A stretch of 27,372 nucleotides of DNA, from assembly GCA_905233805.1 (NCBI GenBank), contig CAJOER010000005.1:45818-73189 (forward strand), given 5' to 3'. The notes beneath the pieces were generated by a model. That model saw nothing but the letters and a program-made list of their open reading frames with translations, made no database searches and was not told the DNA's origin. Every line of letters starts with the position of its first letter. The stretch's first letter is position 1. This DNA comes from an uncultured Eubacterium sp. (lineage in GTDB: Bacteria; Bacillota; Clostridia; Oscillospirales; Acutalibacteraceae). A program made the position numbers and the translations under genes. Shown piece by piece: positions 1-7,534 of this stretch.

Positions 1-776
1 TTATAGTACTGATAATAAAAATCATTACCGCCGAGGGCTTCCTTGATTTCGCTTTCGGAAGTGATTTCGGAAAGAGCCTTTGTTTCTTCGCCTACAGAAG
101 CGGTTTCTGCTCCGATAGCGGGAAGAAGGAATGATGTTGTAGCATTCAGTTCATCGCTGAATGTTTCGGGGTTTACAAGCCCTTTGATTGCCTGGTCGCT
201 TGCAACGCTGGTATCAATGCTGTCTTCACATTTTTTGAGAAGGTTATCAAGCTTTTTCTTTGTATCATTACAATACTTTTTAAGAGCAGCATTGCTTGAA
301 GACTCGCCTTCTTCACAGAACTTGTAAAGCTTGTAGAAAGACCAGTCGTCTTCTTTTGCGTCGGGATTGTCAAGCGGTGAGAAAGCAACGTCGTACACGT
401 CTTTGTTATTCGTGTAATCGTTTCCGTACTTTTCCGTAAGGAATTCTTCCTTGGTCATACCGCTTCCGCCTAACGTCTTGAGAAGCATCGGCGAAGCGCC
501 GGCAACTACGTCAGAAAGAGTGGTCTGAGGTGTTACGGGATTAACAATGTTGTTATCCTGCAACAGGTTCTTGATGGCGTCTATCTGAAGAAGACTGCCT
601 AACAAGTCGTTAAGCGCGTCGAAAGCCTGTTCGGCTTCGGTTGCGTTGTTCCAGTAGCTCTGATTCTTATCGGTTTTGTTAGCGTCTGCTGCGAAGGCGG
701 TAAAACCGATTGAGCAACTGGTGATTACCATTACTAAGCTGAGAAACAGACTTAGCAACTTCTTGGTCGTTCTCAT
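1..776 (-). CDS. Exported protein of unknown function, 3' end cut off by the window
   Basis: The frame is open from ATG 776 to the left edge (about 258 codons, no stop), so the C-terminus is missing. The start has AGGAG at 786-790, 9 nt upstream. The N-terminus is a clear signal peptide: MRTTKK, then a hydrophobic stretch of about 17 residues, then FTAFAA before the likely cleavage site near residue 26. The mature part is acidic and apparently helical, rich in Asn, Asp, Lys and Ser, with no recognised catalytic motif. A leucine-rich segment (FDALNDLLGSLLQIDAIKNLL) loosely resembles the start of the mature giant dockerin protein encoded divergently. A dockerin or anchor could lie in the missing part. 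Its promoter (936-964) and a structured leader lie upstream. I do not recognise the family. Confidence 0.85.
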   Translation of the reverse strand, partial: MRTTKKLLSLFLSLVMVITSCSIGFTAFAADANKTDKNQSYWNNATEAEQAFDALNDLLGSLLQIDAIKNLLQDNNIVNPVTPQTTLSDVVAGASPMLLKTLGGSGMTKEEFLTEKYGNDYTNNKDVYDVAFSPLDNPDAKEDDWSFYKLYKFCEEGESSSNAALKKYCNDTKKKLDNLLKKCEDSIDTSVASDQAIKGLVNPETFSDELNATTSFLLPAIGAETASVGEETKALSEITSESEIKEALGGNDFYYQYY

Positions 777-859
777 AAATCATCTCTCCTTTTCTTTATA
801 ATGATTTCGACAAAAGTATCAAGTCTTAAAATAATAATAAAAGCGATATTTTTGCCGAT

Positions 860-917
860 ACAGCATAAAAAAGTAGCCGCAAATACGTATTTTTGGGCGC
901 AATACCCCTTATGCTGT
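860..917 (-). promoter_or_regulatory. Structured 5' leader of the minus-strand exported protein
   Basis: On the minus strand the transcript predicted to begin near 929 soon enters a perfect 9-bp stem, ACAGCATAA (917-909) pairing with TTATGCTGT (868-860). The stem encloses about 40 nt with further pairing potential, including the perfect palindrome AAATACGTATTT and a GGG/CCC mini-hairpin. A further 80 nt of leader separates it from the ribosome binding site. It matches no riboswitch class I can recall. It could be a cis-regulatory RNA or an mRNA-stabilising structure. Confidence 0.45.
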
Positions 918-935
918 GCGAACGATATCAATATA

Positions 936-964
936 TTTATAACAGATAAATAAAACAATGTCAA
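936..964 (-). promoter_or_regulatory. Promoter of the left exported protein
   Basis: Read on the minus strand, TTGACA (964-959) is followed after exactly 17 nt by TATAAA (941-936). This is a near-consensus housekeeping sigma promoter. The predicted start is near 929, giving a leader of about 150 nt. Confidence 0.65.
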
Positions 965-1059
965 TAGAAATAATAAATATTAATAATAAAGATTTTTCAT
1001 TAATAACCTTATTTTTCCGTTTTTCGACACCGCATTTACCTGAAATCGGTAAAAAAGGT

Positions 1060-1142
1060 GCCGCAGCGGAGCGAGAAAATGGAGTAATTCGTTTGGTGAA
1101 AGGGGTACAATCAAACAATTAAGGAGATAACTCCGCTGCGGC
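1060..1142. repeat. Long GC-rich inverted repeat between divergent promoters
   Basis: GCCGCAGCGGAG (1060-1071) and CTCCGCTGCGGC (1131-1142) are perfect 12-nt complements. The 59-nt interior holds a second nested pairing: AATTcGTTTG at 1086-1095 with CAAACAATT at 1112-1120. Both arms run into a GCGAG sequence. The GC-rich arms contrast with AT-rich surroundings. This resembles an interspersed palindromic repeat of the kind common in clostridial genomes, but could equally be a small structured RNA. Confidence 0.6.
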
Positions 1143-1170
1143 GAGTGAACGGGCAATAAATAGAGGGAGA

Positions 1171-1308
1171 ATGAATATTAATCGCCTCGATTACTCTATA
1201 TGTAGTTGTTGTAAAGAAGAACTGCTTTACGAGCATATGCGTTATGTAAAGGTACTCAACTTAACATTACAAATAGGTATAAATGTAATAAGTTTTTTAC
1301 CTATTTAA
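1171..1308 (+). CDS. Possible 45-residue small protein (weak)
   Basis: An ATG at 1171 opens a 45-codon frame ending at TAA 1306-1308. GAGGGAG lies just upstream (1163-1169), but it nearly abuts the start codon, which is poor spacing. The peptide has a Cys cluster (ICSCCKEEL) near residue 12 and a hydrophobic C-terminal half. No homolog comes to mind, and its 3' end coincides with a 9-bp inverted repeat. It may be chance. Confidence 0.15.
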   Translation: MNINRLDYSICSCCKEELLYEHMRYVKVLNLTLQIGINVISFLPI

Positions 1309-1333
1309 TTAACAAGTCGTAAAAAGTTTTTGA

Positions 1334-1413
1334 ACAAATTGTTAACATTTCAACTAAATCATACATCAATTGTTTCAATTTGTCAATACCTAATTCACAA
1401 TTTGTTAATATTT
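1334..1413. repeat. Imperfect direct repeat upstream of the secreted-protein operon
   Basis: ACAAATTGTTAACATTT (1334-1350) recurs as ACAATTTGTTAATATTT (1397-1413), matching at 15 of 17 positions. The 63-nt offset is about six helical turns. The pair lies 44-123 nt upstream of the predicted -35, a plausible place for regulator binding. The AT-rich background makes chance similarity possible. Confidence 0.3.
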
Positions 1414-1456
1414 TTGGACGAATTTCCATTATCGTCACAATTTTATGTTTTTAATA

Positions 1457-1485
1457 TTGACAAACATAAATTTTTATGTTTTAAT
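1457..1485 (+). promoter_or_regulatory. Promoter of the secreted-protein operon with palindromic spacer
   Basis: TTGACA (1457-1462) is followed after 17 nt by TTTAAT (1480-1485). The spacer is almost filled by a perfect inverted repeat, AACATAAA (1463-1470) and TTTATGTT (1473-1480) around a 2-nt centre. A palindrome between -35 and -10 is typical of a repressor operator. The leader would be about 150 nt and includes a hairpin at 1551-1586 (AGTCT/AGACT with an inner GTTGC/GCAAC). Confidence 0.5.
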
Positions 1486-1643
1486 AATGTTGCGTAATAT
1501 GCGTTTAATATAATTAATTTTATAATTTGCTGTTAACATCATTGTTATTCAGTCTGTTGCGGATTTTCTGCAACTGGTCAGAGACTGTGACAGCGGCAAA
1601 GTACGCATTAATCGTAAATTCTTTAATGGAGGAAAACAGAAAA

Positions 1644-2543
1644 GTGGAAACAAAAAAATCTAAAGTCTTTTCTCGAAAGCTGATTTCATTGGTTCTCGCT
1701 GCGGTTATGGCTGTTTCCGGATTCTTCGGCGTTGCATTTGCTGCACAGGCGTATCAGAAGAACGGTTATAACGACACCAACGTAAAGAGCAACCTTATGG
1801 CTTGGGTTGACGCAACCGATGACCAGACTTTTGAGGCTCTTCTTGACTACGTAGATGATTTGCTTGCAAATGTTGACTGGGAAGGCGTAAGCGAAACGGT
1901 TACTGCTATGGATATCCCGGGCAAGATTCCGAGCCAGCTTAATTCTTTCTTACAGTTAGATTTGTATCTTGACAATTTCCCGAATGTTAAGGTTGTCGCT
2001 AAGACCAAGGGTATTGCTTCGATTGTTAACCTCAGCTTTACTATTGACGGTTCGGTTAACAGCATCGACAACATCATCGACCTCATGTTCAGCGTTAAGT
2101 CTGCGCTTGAAAAAGTCGTTGATAAGGCAAGTACTATCGCGGGCATAGCAGGTTACGACCTTTCCGTAATCGGTAGCCTTAACATGAGCGTTTTCGGCGG
2201 TTATTTCTACAATACTGTAAAGCAGGGCACAGCCGGTTATAAGGCATCGTCCGGTTCTTACAGAGATAATAACTCAGCCAAGTATATCATTAAGGGTCTC
2301 CTTAAGTGGCTCCTTAACGATAACTCAATCTTCTCATGGGTACATTCGAGCTTATTCCCGACAAGAGAGATACCATTGATATTTACGGTATGCTTGAGGG
2401 ATTACTCGGCCTTGATGACTGGATTAAGGATAGTGACGACCTTGCTTCATGGCAGGTTGATAACAAGAGCATTAAGTATTCAGGTGAAAGCTCTGCTTCC
2501 ACCAAATACGGCGGAATTGTATATAACCTTCTTAAATCCTTAA
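1644..2543 (+). CDS. Giant secreted dockerin protein, N-terminal fragment (frame broken near 2338)
   Basis: I place the start at GTG 1644, because GGAGG (1628-1632) sits 11 nt upstream; the in-frame ATG 1626 has no ribosome binding site. A signal peptide follows: METKKSKVFSRK, a hydrophobic core (LISLVLAAVMAVSGFFGVAF) and a likely cut after AFAA. The mature part is rich in Asp, Val and Leu, and looks helical (TFEALLDYVDDLLANVDW). The frame stays open to 2543, but genuine coding seems to end near 2339: the text after SIFSW turns unlike the protein, while a -1 frame continues smoothly as GTFELIPDKRDTIDIYGML. This fragment is therefore the first 232 or so residues of a protein of about 1890. The upstream promoter is at 1457. 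No catalytic domain is recognised. Confidence 0.8.
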   Translation: METKKSKVFSRKLISLVLAAVMAVSGFFGVAFAAQAYQKNGYNDTNVKSNLMAWVDATDDQTFEALLDYVDDLLANVDWEGVSETVTAMDIPGKIPSQLNSFLQLDLYLDNFPNVKVVAKTKGIASIVNLSFTIDGSVNSIDNIIDLMFSVKSALEKVVDKASTIAGIAGYDLSVIGSLNMSVFGGYFYNTVKQGTAGYKASSGSYRDNNSAKYIIKGLLKWLLNDNSIFSWVHSSLFPTREIPLIFTVCLRDYSALMTGLRIVTTLLHGRLITRALSIQVKALLPPNTAELYITFLNP

Positions 2544-5500
2544 TTGTTAAAAACGTTCCGATTTATGATAATCCGAGCAGCAAGCTTAAATATGAATCAA
2601 GCTGGGTATTCGATACCGAAGCTTATAATATTGCTAACTACTATTTAGGCAAGCTCAGCTTTGAGATTACATATCCCGAAAGAGTTGACTTTACGGGTTC
2701 GGGCATGAAAGACGGCGAAGGTAACGATATTGAAGGTTACCGCAACGATTCTTCAAAACTCCGTTACATCAAAGCTAAGGCAGCCGGCAAGTTCAATGCC
2801 TCAACAGGTAAGATTGACGCTACTTATGCAAATGCTAACGGTTGGGATCCGAACCTTATTTACAGCACTGAGGAAGGTTACGAAGGTAACGTACTCGTTG
2901 CTAAGTACGGTTCAACAACGTTCTCAATTACTGCAAACGATACTCTTCATGCAGCATTCATGAGAGCAGTTCCGATTGTTTGGAAGACAGCTCTTAAGGA
3001 TACAGTTCAGCTTGTTCACGTAAATTACAACGGACATGATGAACACGGCACAAACTTCGATAACGCTTTCTATTATTGGGTAAGCGATAATATCGGCTGG
3101 AACAGAACTGACTGGACGCAGAACTATACTGCAGCTAACATGAGCGCATTCACGGCGGCTAAGTATCAGGACTACGGTTTCGATTCTGCAGCTGAATTCG
3201 AAGAGTATATTGCTTATACCTTAACTTACAATAAAGACAGAATTGCTAAGAATAAGGCATACAACTGGAGAGATATTGACGCAAGCATCCTCTTTAACGA
3301 GATTCGTTACAGCCCGCTTGCTGACCAGTATTTCCACATCCAGACCGGTCCGCTTAACCTCTACTTCGAGGAAATCGGATGCCCGAGCGTAATCAATTAC
3401 TTTGATAATACGTTCAATTCATCGGGAACACTCATCGGCCAGATTGACGAATGCCTTGTTGCAGCTATGGCTGACCTCTTCCCGGCAAGCCAGAACAATA
3501 CTGTAGGTAAGACAGTTGAAAACGACGGTGTTTACAGCGTTACTCCGATGACGCTCACAGGTCTTACGACCGATTCAACCGGCACCGTAGCAGGAACTGT
3601 TTCAACTCTTATCAGCGACGCTGCTAAGGTATTACAGTATTCAGCTGACGCTACCGACGCAAACATTCTCAGCAGCTTCTATGCATTCAACGGTGCAAAC
3701 ACTGTTATTACAGAGGCAAACCTTGAAGAAGCTATTATCCCGTTTGCTATTTCGGCTCTTAAGCATTGGAACATAACTGCTCCGATTCATAACAGCGACT
3801 GGGATAAAGTAAGCGATATTGAGTCTGCAGCAGTTGTAGCACTCAGCGAATATCTCGGCTATATCTATCCCGACAGAGACTATTCTCAGTATTATGACCT
3901 TGAAGAAAGAGATGCTGTTGTTGACGGAGTAACGGTTGCTTCTTATAAGTATATTATTCCGAAGTCAAACGAAACGCTCCTTAACGACGTTATCGTTCCC
4001 ATGGCGGGCGACGCACTTCTCTTCGTAGTTGACGCAGCAGGAGTTCCTGTATATCAGCAGACTCCCGGCTCAACAACAGTTAATACAGAGGGCTACAGCA
4101 ACAACAGCGGTGGCGCAACTCGTCTTGATCCTTACACTTACACATTCTTCGGTAAGGGCTCAGGCATCAACAACGTTCTTTGGCAGACAATCAACGGTGT
4201 TGTATGCTACTTCGCAGTAGATAAGGGTATTGCAGGTCTTGCAAACCTTGAAGGCCAGATTACAAAGAGTAAGACTGTATGGGCTAACCTTGATGTTATT
4301 CTTAACAGATTCCTTCCCGCACTTTCACCGCTCTTCAAGCAGGCTACTACAAACGGCGACGGAGCTGTATCCAACAGTGTAGGAACAATCAGCACCAAGA
4401 AGCTCATCTGGGACCAGCTCGTATGCGGTTTCGCAGACCTTATCTCGTCTACTCCTCTTACTTCAACAAAGATGCTCAACTTCGTTATCTTTGACGTTGT
4501 TAAGCCTCTTGTTAACAGATTACTCGGCTCAAGAGCCGGCGATGAGAATATCATTACTCAGACCACGTCAACAACCAACCCGGTTGATAACTTCCTTCGT
4601 ACAAGTTATCTTGTTGACACGGCTATTGATAATCTTATCAGTAACCTTTATAACCTTCTTTACGGTACTTCGTCAGTATCGGCTGCTTCTACAAGCACGT
4701 ACAGAGCTATCGGCTTTGCTCTCTGTGCACTCAATTTAATTCCGAAGATTAGCGATAACAGAATCGGCGGCGTTTCGGCTACTCTTACAGAGCATGCTGT
4801 TGCTTCCGGTAGCGTTTCGGTTAAACTCGGTGTAAGAAATGAGTCCTGGGGCTTCGCAAGCTTCTACAGAAAAGCTGACGGTACTATCGCACAGCGCGGT
4901 AGATACGACGCTAACATTACCGGTTATGAAATCCTTAACCCGAACGGTTCCGTAAACACCACTCTTACAGTAGCAGCAGATACAGGTTATACCGCTACAG
5001 GTACTCTTGCAGCTGAGGGCTATAAGAGAGTTAAGATTACAGGTACCGCGAATACTCAGGGACTTTATACCGTTAAGGTTAACTACACTATGGCTGCTAA
5101 GGACGTTCTCGGCGGCAGCACGAGCGCAAGCTATCCTTCAGGCGTTGCTGTTGACTTCCTTTACATCGGCAGCACGATTAACGAAAAGTGGAGCGATGCA
5201 TTCAGCGGAAACAACGTTTCTTCGAGTGCTCCCGAAACTCTCGTTACTGAGACGACGAGCAGTAACCGTACTTATAGAGCAGCTAACTACATCGGTCTCG
5301 GCTCAAATGCCGGCGGTGCTGGTTACACTTACTATATTAAGAATACGAACACTTCTTCGTCGAATATAGTTCAGACGTATGCAACAGTAGCGGCTAATAC
5401 TCCGAACTATTATGCATACAACGACTCAACCGGCGATTATGACGCTTCAAGCACAGCACATACAGGCTCCGCTTACGTTGCTGTTAATAAGGCTGGTGAG

Positions 5501-7315
5501 GTTATCTTCTCCGATAACACCACAATGCCCGCAGTTGACTACATCTATGATGACGAAACTGTTGCTGACGGTTATATCGGTAAAGAGGTTGACGGTGACC
5601 TTGTAATTACGGCTGTATCCGTACCGACTTCAGAAATCTCAGGATTCAAGAAGGGTACTGCTCTTGCAGGCGTATATCTTAACACCGCAAGCACAACTAT
5701 TCCCGCTCAGACATCATATACTGAGAACAACGAAACAATCACCGTTCCCGGTGAAGTTAACGTAAGAATCGTATCTGAAGACAGCGAAAGCGGACTCCAG
5801 AACGCTTACGCTCCGATGAGAATAGTTGCTACAAACTTCAACTACAATGTAATTATGTCTACCGGCGATATCGACGGCGCGTACAGCTCATACAAAGAGC
5901 ATGCTAAGGGTCTTGCTACTCACTACATCACTGCAGATGAGTATGACGGCGTATCCGCATCTCTTGTTCCTGCACTTGCTGCAACTATCGCTGACGGTAT
6001 CAACGCTTCTAACATTGCTGCAAACGCTGACGTTAAGGACGCAGACGACGCTCTTATCGACCTTGCGCTTGCTAATACAACAGAAGCTGTTGAAGGCGTT
6101 GTTACTGACGTAATTGAACATCGTAGAAACTGCGTAAACATCAACTATAACTCACCTTCACTTTATGAGAAGGGTGTTGACCTTGCTAAGGAAGCCGAAG
6201 AGCTTCTTATCGGTAAGGCTCAGCAGGAAGAGAAGATAGGCGATGACGGACAGCCTTACATGGCTGACAAGAAGGATGCAGACGGAAACGTAATCTATGA
6301 TTACTATTCATATGCACCTGCTATTAAGCTTCAGGAAGCTGCCCGTGCTTACAGAGAGATTTATGAGCCTCAGGCTGTTCTCACTGCATTCAACGCATCT
6401 ACATCAGGTAAGCTCGTAGTAGGCGAGGTTGCTCACGCAACATCAATCTGCGACGACTTTGACGAAATCGTTTCTGCTACGGCTAACTCATACCAGAGCT
6501 TCAACGCTGCTGCACGCGCTAATTCAGCGCATCAGTTCGCTTACTCAACCAAGGACGACGAAGAGAAGCAGTACGACTTAGTTGATTCTTATGACGTATA
6601 TGCAACATCTTCAAGCACTCAGGTTAAGTTCGGCGCACTTGAAGCGACTGCAACTGCAGGCAAGGGCTACAAGCTCGTTAATGAAGGCGCTGTAGTTTAC
6701 ACAGCTGATTCGTGGGCTGCTTACGTAGACGCTCTCGGTGAATCAATCGACGCTATCAACAACGGCGAAGTTATTTCCGAGACTTATGAAGCAAGAAGCC
6801 ACCTTGTAATGGCTGAAAACAACCTCGAGGAAGAAGAGGCTGAAGGCATTACAATCAGCGGTACAGTTTACATGGCTCAGGATGCTAACGGCACAACCGG
6901 TACGTTCGGTGCAAGAGGCGTTAACTTCAAGGTTGACGGCGACTATGTACTTGATGACCAGGGTCAGCCCGCTGCTACCTCAGCTACTGCCGGACATCTC
7001 GGTGAATTCGAGATTACTGTTCCTTCAGGCACAACCGAAATCGTTGTAACAAGCGATTCAACTGTTGACAGAACCGTAACTCTCACCGGTACTAAGGATG
7101 TTCCTAATGCGAATATCAAGGTCGTAACTGTTGACTTCAACAAGGACGGCAAGGTTAACTCGCTTGACAAGGGTACTATGTCCAGAGGCATGGGTAAGAC
7201 TGATTATCAGCACTTCGACCTTAATAACGATGATAAGATTAACTCGCTCGATAACGGTACGTTAATGAGACTTGTTAATAAGACCATCTCTTATTCGGCT
7301 CAGTCGCTTGACTAA
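2336..7315 (+). CDS. Giant secreted dockerin protein, main fragment with regulatory-like module and type I dockerin
   Basis: This 1659-codon frame continues the preceding fragment; its first ATG (2336) is incidental, with no ribosome binding site. Most of it is Asn/Tyr/Ser/Thr-rich extracellular sequence that I cannot assign. Near residues 1450-1500 a segment ending YEARSHLVMAENNLEE resembles FIVAR-type surface repeats. From about residue 1505 comes a beta-rich module (ISGTVYMAQ ... FEITVPSGTTEI ... VDRTVTLTG) like a carboxypeptidase-regulatory fold. Residues of about 1600-1655 form a type I dockerin with two calcium loops, DFNKDGKVNSLD and DLNNDDKINSLD. The protein ends ...SLD, as does the next dockerin protein. 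Dockerins bind cohesins, so it likely joins a cell-surface complex. No glycoside hydrolase motif was recognised; a structural or adhesive role is inference. Confidence 0.88.
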   Translation: MGTFELIPDKRDTIDIYGMLEGLLGLDDWIKDSDDLASWQVDNKSIKYSGESSASTKYGGIVYNLLKSLIVKNVPIYDNPSSKLKYESSWVFDTEAYNIANYYLGKLSFEITYPERVDFTGSGMKDGEGNDIEGYRNDSSKLRYIKAKAAGKFNASTGKIDATYANANGWDPNLIYSTEEGYEGNVLVAKYGSTTFSITANDTLHAAFMRAVPIVWKTALKDTVQLVHVNYNGHDEHGTNFDNAFYYWVSDNIGWNRTDWTQNYTAANMSAFTAAKYQDYGFDSAAEFEEYIAYTLTYNKDRIAKNKAYNWRDIDASILFNEIRYSPLADQYFHIQTGPLNLYFEEIGCPSVINYFDNTFNSSGTLIGQIDECLVAAMADLFPASQNNTVGKTVENDGVYSVTPMTLTGLTTDSTGTVAGTVSTLISDAAKVLQYSADATDANILSSFYAFNGANTVITEANLEEAIIPFAISALKHWNITAPIHNSDWDKVSDIESAAVVALSEYLGYIYPDRDYSQYYDLEERDAVVDGVTVASYKYIIPKSNETLLNDVIVPMAGDALLFVVDAAGVPVYQQTPGSTTVNTEGYSNNSGGATRLDPYTYTFFGKGSGINNVLWQTINGVVCYFAVDKGIAGLANLEGQITKSKTVWANLDVILNRFLPALSPLFKQATTNGDGAVSNSVGTISTKKLIWDQLVCGFADLISSTPLTSTKMLNFVIFDVVKPLVNRLLGSRAGDENIITQTTSTTNPVDNFLRTSYLVDTAIDNLISNLYNLLYGTSSVSAASTSTYRAIGFALCALNLIPKISDNRIGGVSATLTEHAVASGSVSVKLGVRNESWGFASFYRKADGTIAQRGRYDANITGYEILNPNGSVNTTLTVAADTGYTATGTLAAEGYKRVKITGTANTQGLYTVKVNYTMAAKDVLGGSTSASYPSGVAVDFLYIGSTINEKWSDAFSGNNVSSSAPETLVTETTSSNRTYRAANYIGLGSNAGGAGYTYYIKNTNTSSSNIVQTYATVAANTPNYYAYNDSTGDYDASSTAHTGSAYVAVNKAGEVIFSDNTTMPAVDYIYDDETVADGYIGKEVDGDLVITAVSVPTSEISGFKKGTALAGVYLNTASTTIPAQTSYTENNETITVPGEVNVRIVSEDSESGLQNAYAPMRIVATNFNYNVIMSTGDIDGAYSSYKEHAKGLATHYITADEYDGVSASLVPALAATIADGINASNIAANADVKDADDALIDLALANTTEAVEGVVTDVIEHRRNCVNINYNSPSLYEKGVDLAKEAEELLIGKAQQEEKIGDDGQPYMADKKDADGNVIYDYYSYAPAIKLQEAARAYREIYEPQAVLTAFNASTSGKLVVGEVAHATSICDDFDEIVSATANSYQSFNAAARANSAHQFAYSTKDDEEKQYDLVDSYDVYATSSSTQVKFGALEATATAGKGYKLVNEGAVVYTADSWAAYVDALGESIDAINNGEVISETYEARSHLVMAENNLEEEEAEGITISGTVYMAQDANGTTGTFGARGVNFKVDGDYVLDDQGQPAATSATAGHLGEFEITVPSGTTEIVVTSDSTVDRTVTLTGTKDVPNANIKVVTVDFNKDGKVNSLDKGTMSRGMGKTDYQHFDLNNDDKINSLDNGTLMRLVNKTISYSAQSLD

Positions 7316-7378
7316 CAGTCAGACCACAATATAAATAATGTTTAATAAATAATTTATTAATCGTTAAACTCCGTAAGT

Positions 7379-7398
7379 CCCCCCTCTTCGGAGGGGGG
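7379..7398 (+). other. Intercistronic UUCG hairpin
   Basis: CCCCCCTC, TTCG, GAGGGGGG: a perfect 8-bp stem with a stable UUCG tetraloop, 64 nt after the giant gene's stop. No T-run follows, so it is not a standard terminator; an mRNA-stabilising or processing role is more likely. An AT-rich palindrome (TTAATAAAT/ATTTATTAA, 7342-7360) lies just upstream. Confidence 0.6.
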
Positions 7399-7412
7399 CA
7401 GGGAAGAATTTA

Positions 7413-7467
7413 ATGCTTGTTCCTGATACGAAGGTTCTTTCACCATGGTGGTATGAGGAACGTGCAT
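7413..7467 (+). promoter_or_regulatory. Imperfect long hairpin in the leader of the cohesin-like/dockerin gene
   Basis: The left arm 7413-7429 (ATGC, then GTTCCT and ATAC) pairs with the right arm 7451-7467 at 14 of 17 positions. The loop of 21 nt contains the palindrome CACCATGGTG. It lies 55 nt before the GGAGG of the next gene. It could control translation or RNA processing; the role is not shown by sequence alone. Confidence 0.4.
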
Positions 7468-7534
7468 TGAAGAGCTATCACGTATTGCTACTATTAGCAA
7501 AAACAGAGAGCAAGAATTTTTGGAGGTGAGAAAA

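Larger units (their letters stand above)
965..1456. other. AT-rich divergent intergenic region without a convincing gene
   Basis: This stretch lies between the two divergent promoters. It holds the 12-bp inverted repeat at 1060-1142, a GTAAAG/CTTTAC hairpin (1211-1230), a perfect 9-bp inverted repeat AAATAGGTA (1271-1279) with TACCTATTT (1298-1306), and a near-identical 17-nt direct repeat pair (1334-1350 and 1397-1413). A 45-codon frame at 1171-1308 is listed separately. I see no RNA gene or mobile-element remnant that I can name. Confidence 0.6.

Noticed and set aside
1527..1643. Longer N-terminus for the giant protein starting at 1527
   Set aside because: No ribosome binding site there, and it would bury the signal peptide 54 residues inside the protein.
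2336..2345. Programmed -1 ribosomal frameshift in the giant gene
   Set aside because: No X-XXY-YYZ slippery heptamer and no clear downstream pseudoknot; an indel or assembly error is simpler.
7379..7398. Rho-independent terminator after the giant gene
   Set aside because: The stem is good, but GCAGGGAAG follows instead of a T-run, so it is listed as an mRNA hairpin.
7400..7520. Known riboswitch before the cohesin-like gene
   Set aside because: I compared it by eye with c-di-GMP, preQ1, ZTP, guanidine and fluoride consensus motifs and saw no match; only a plain hairpin is supported.
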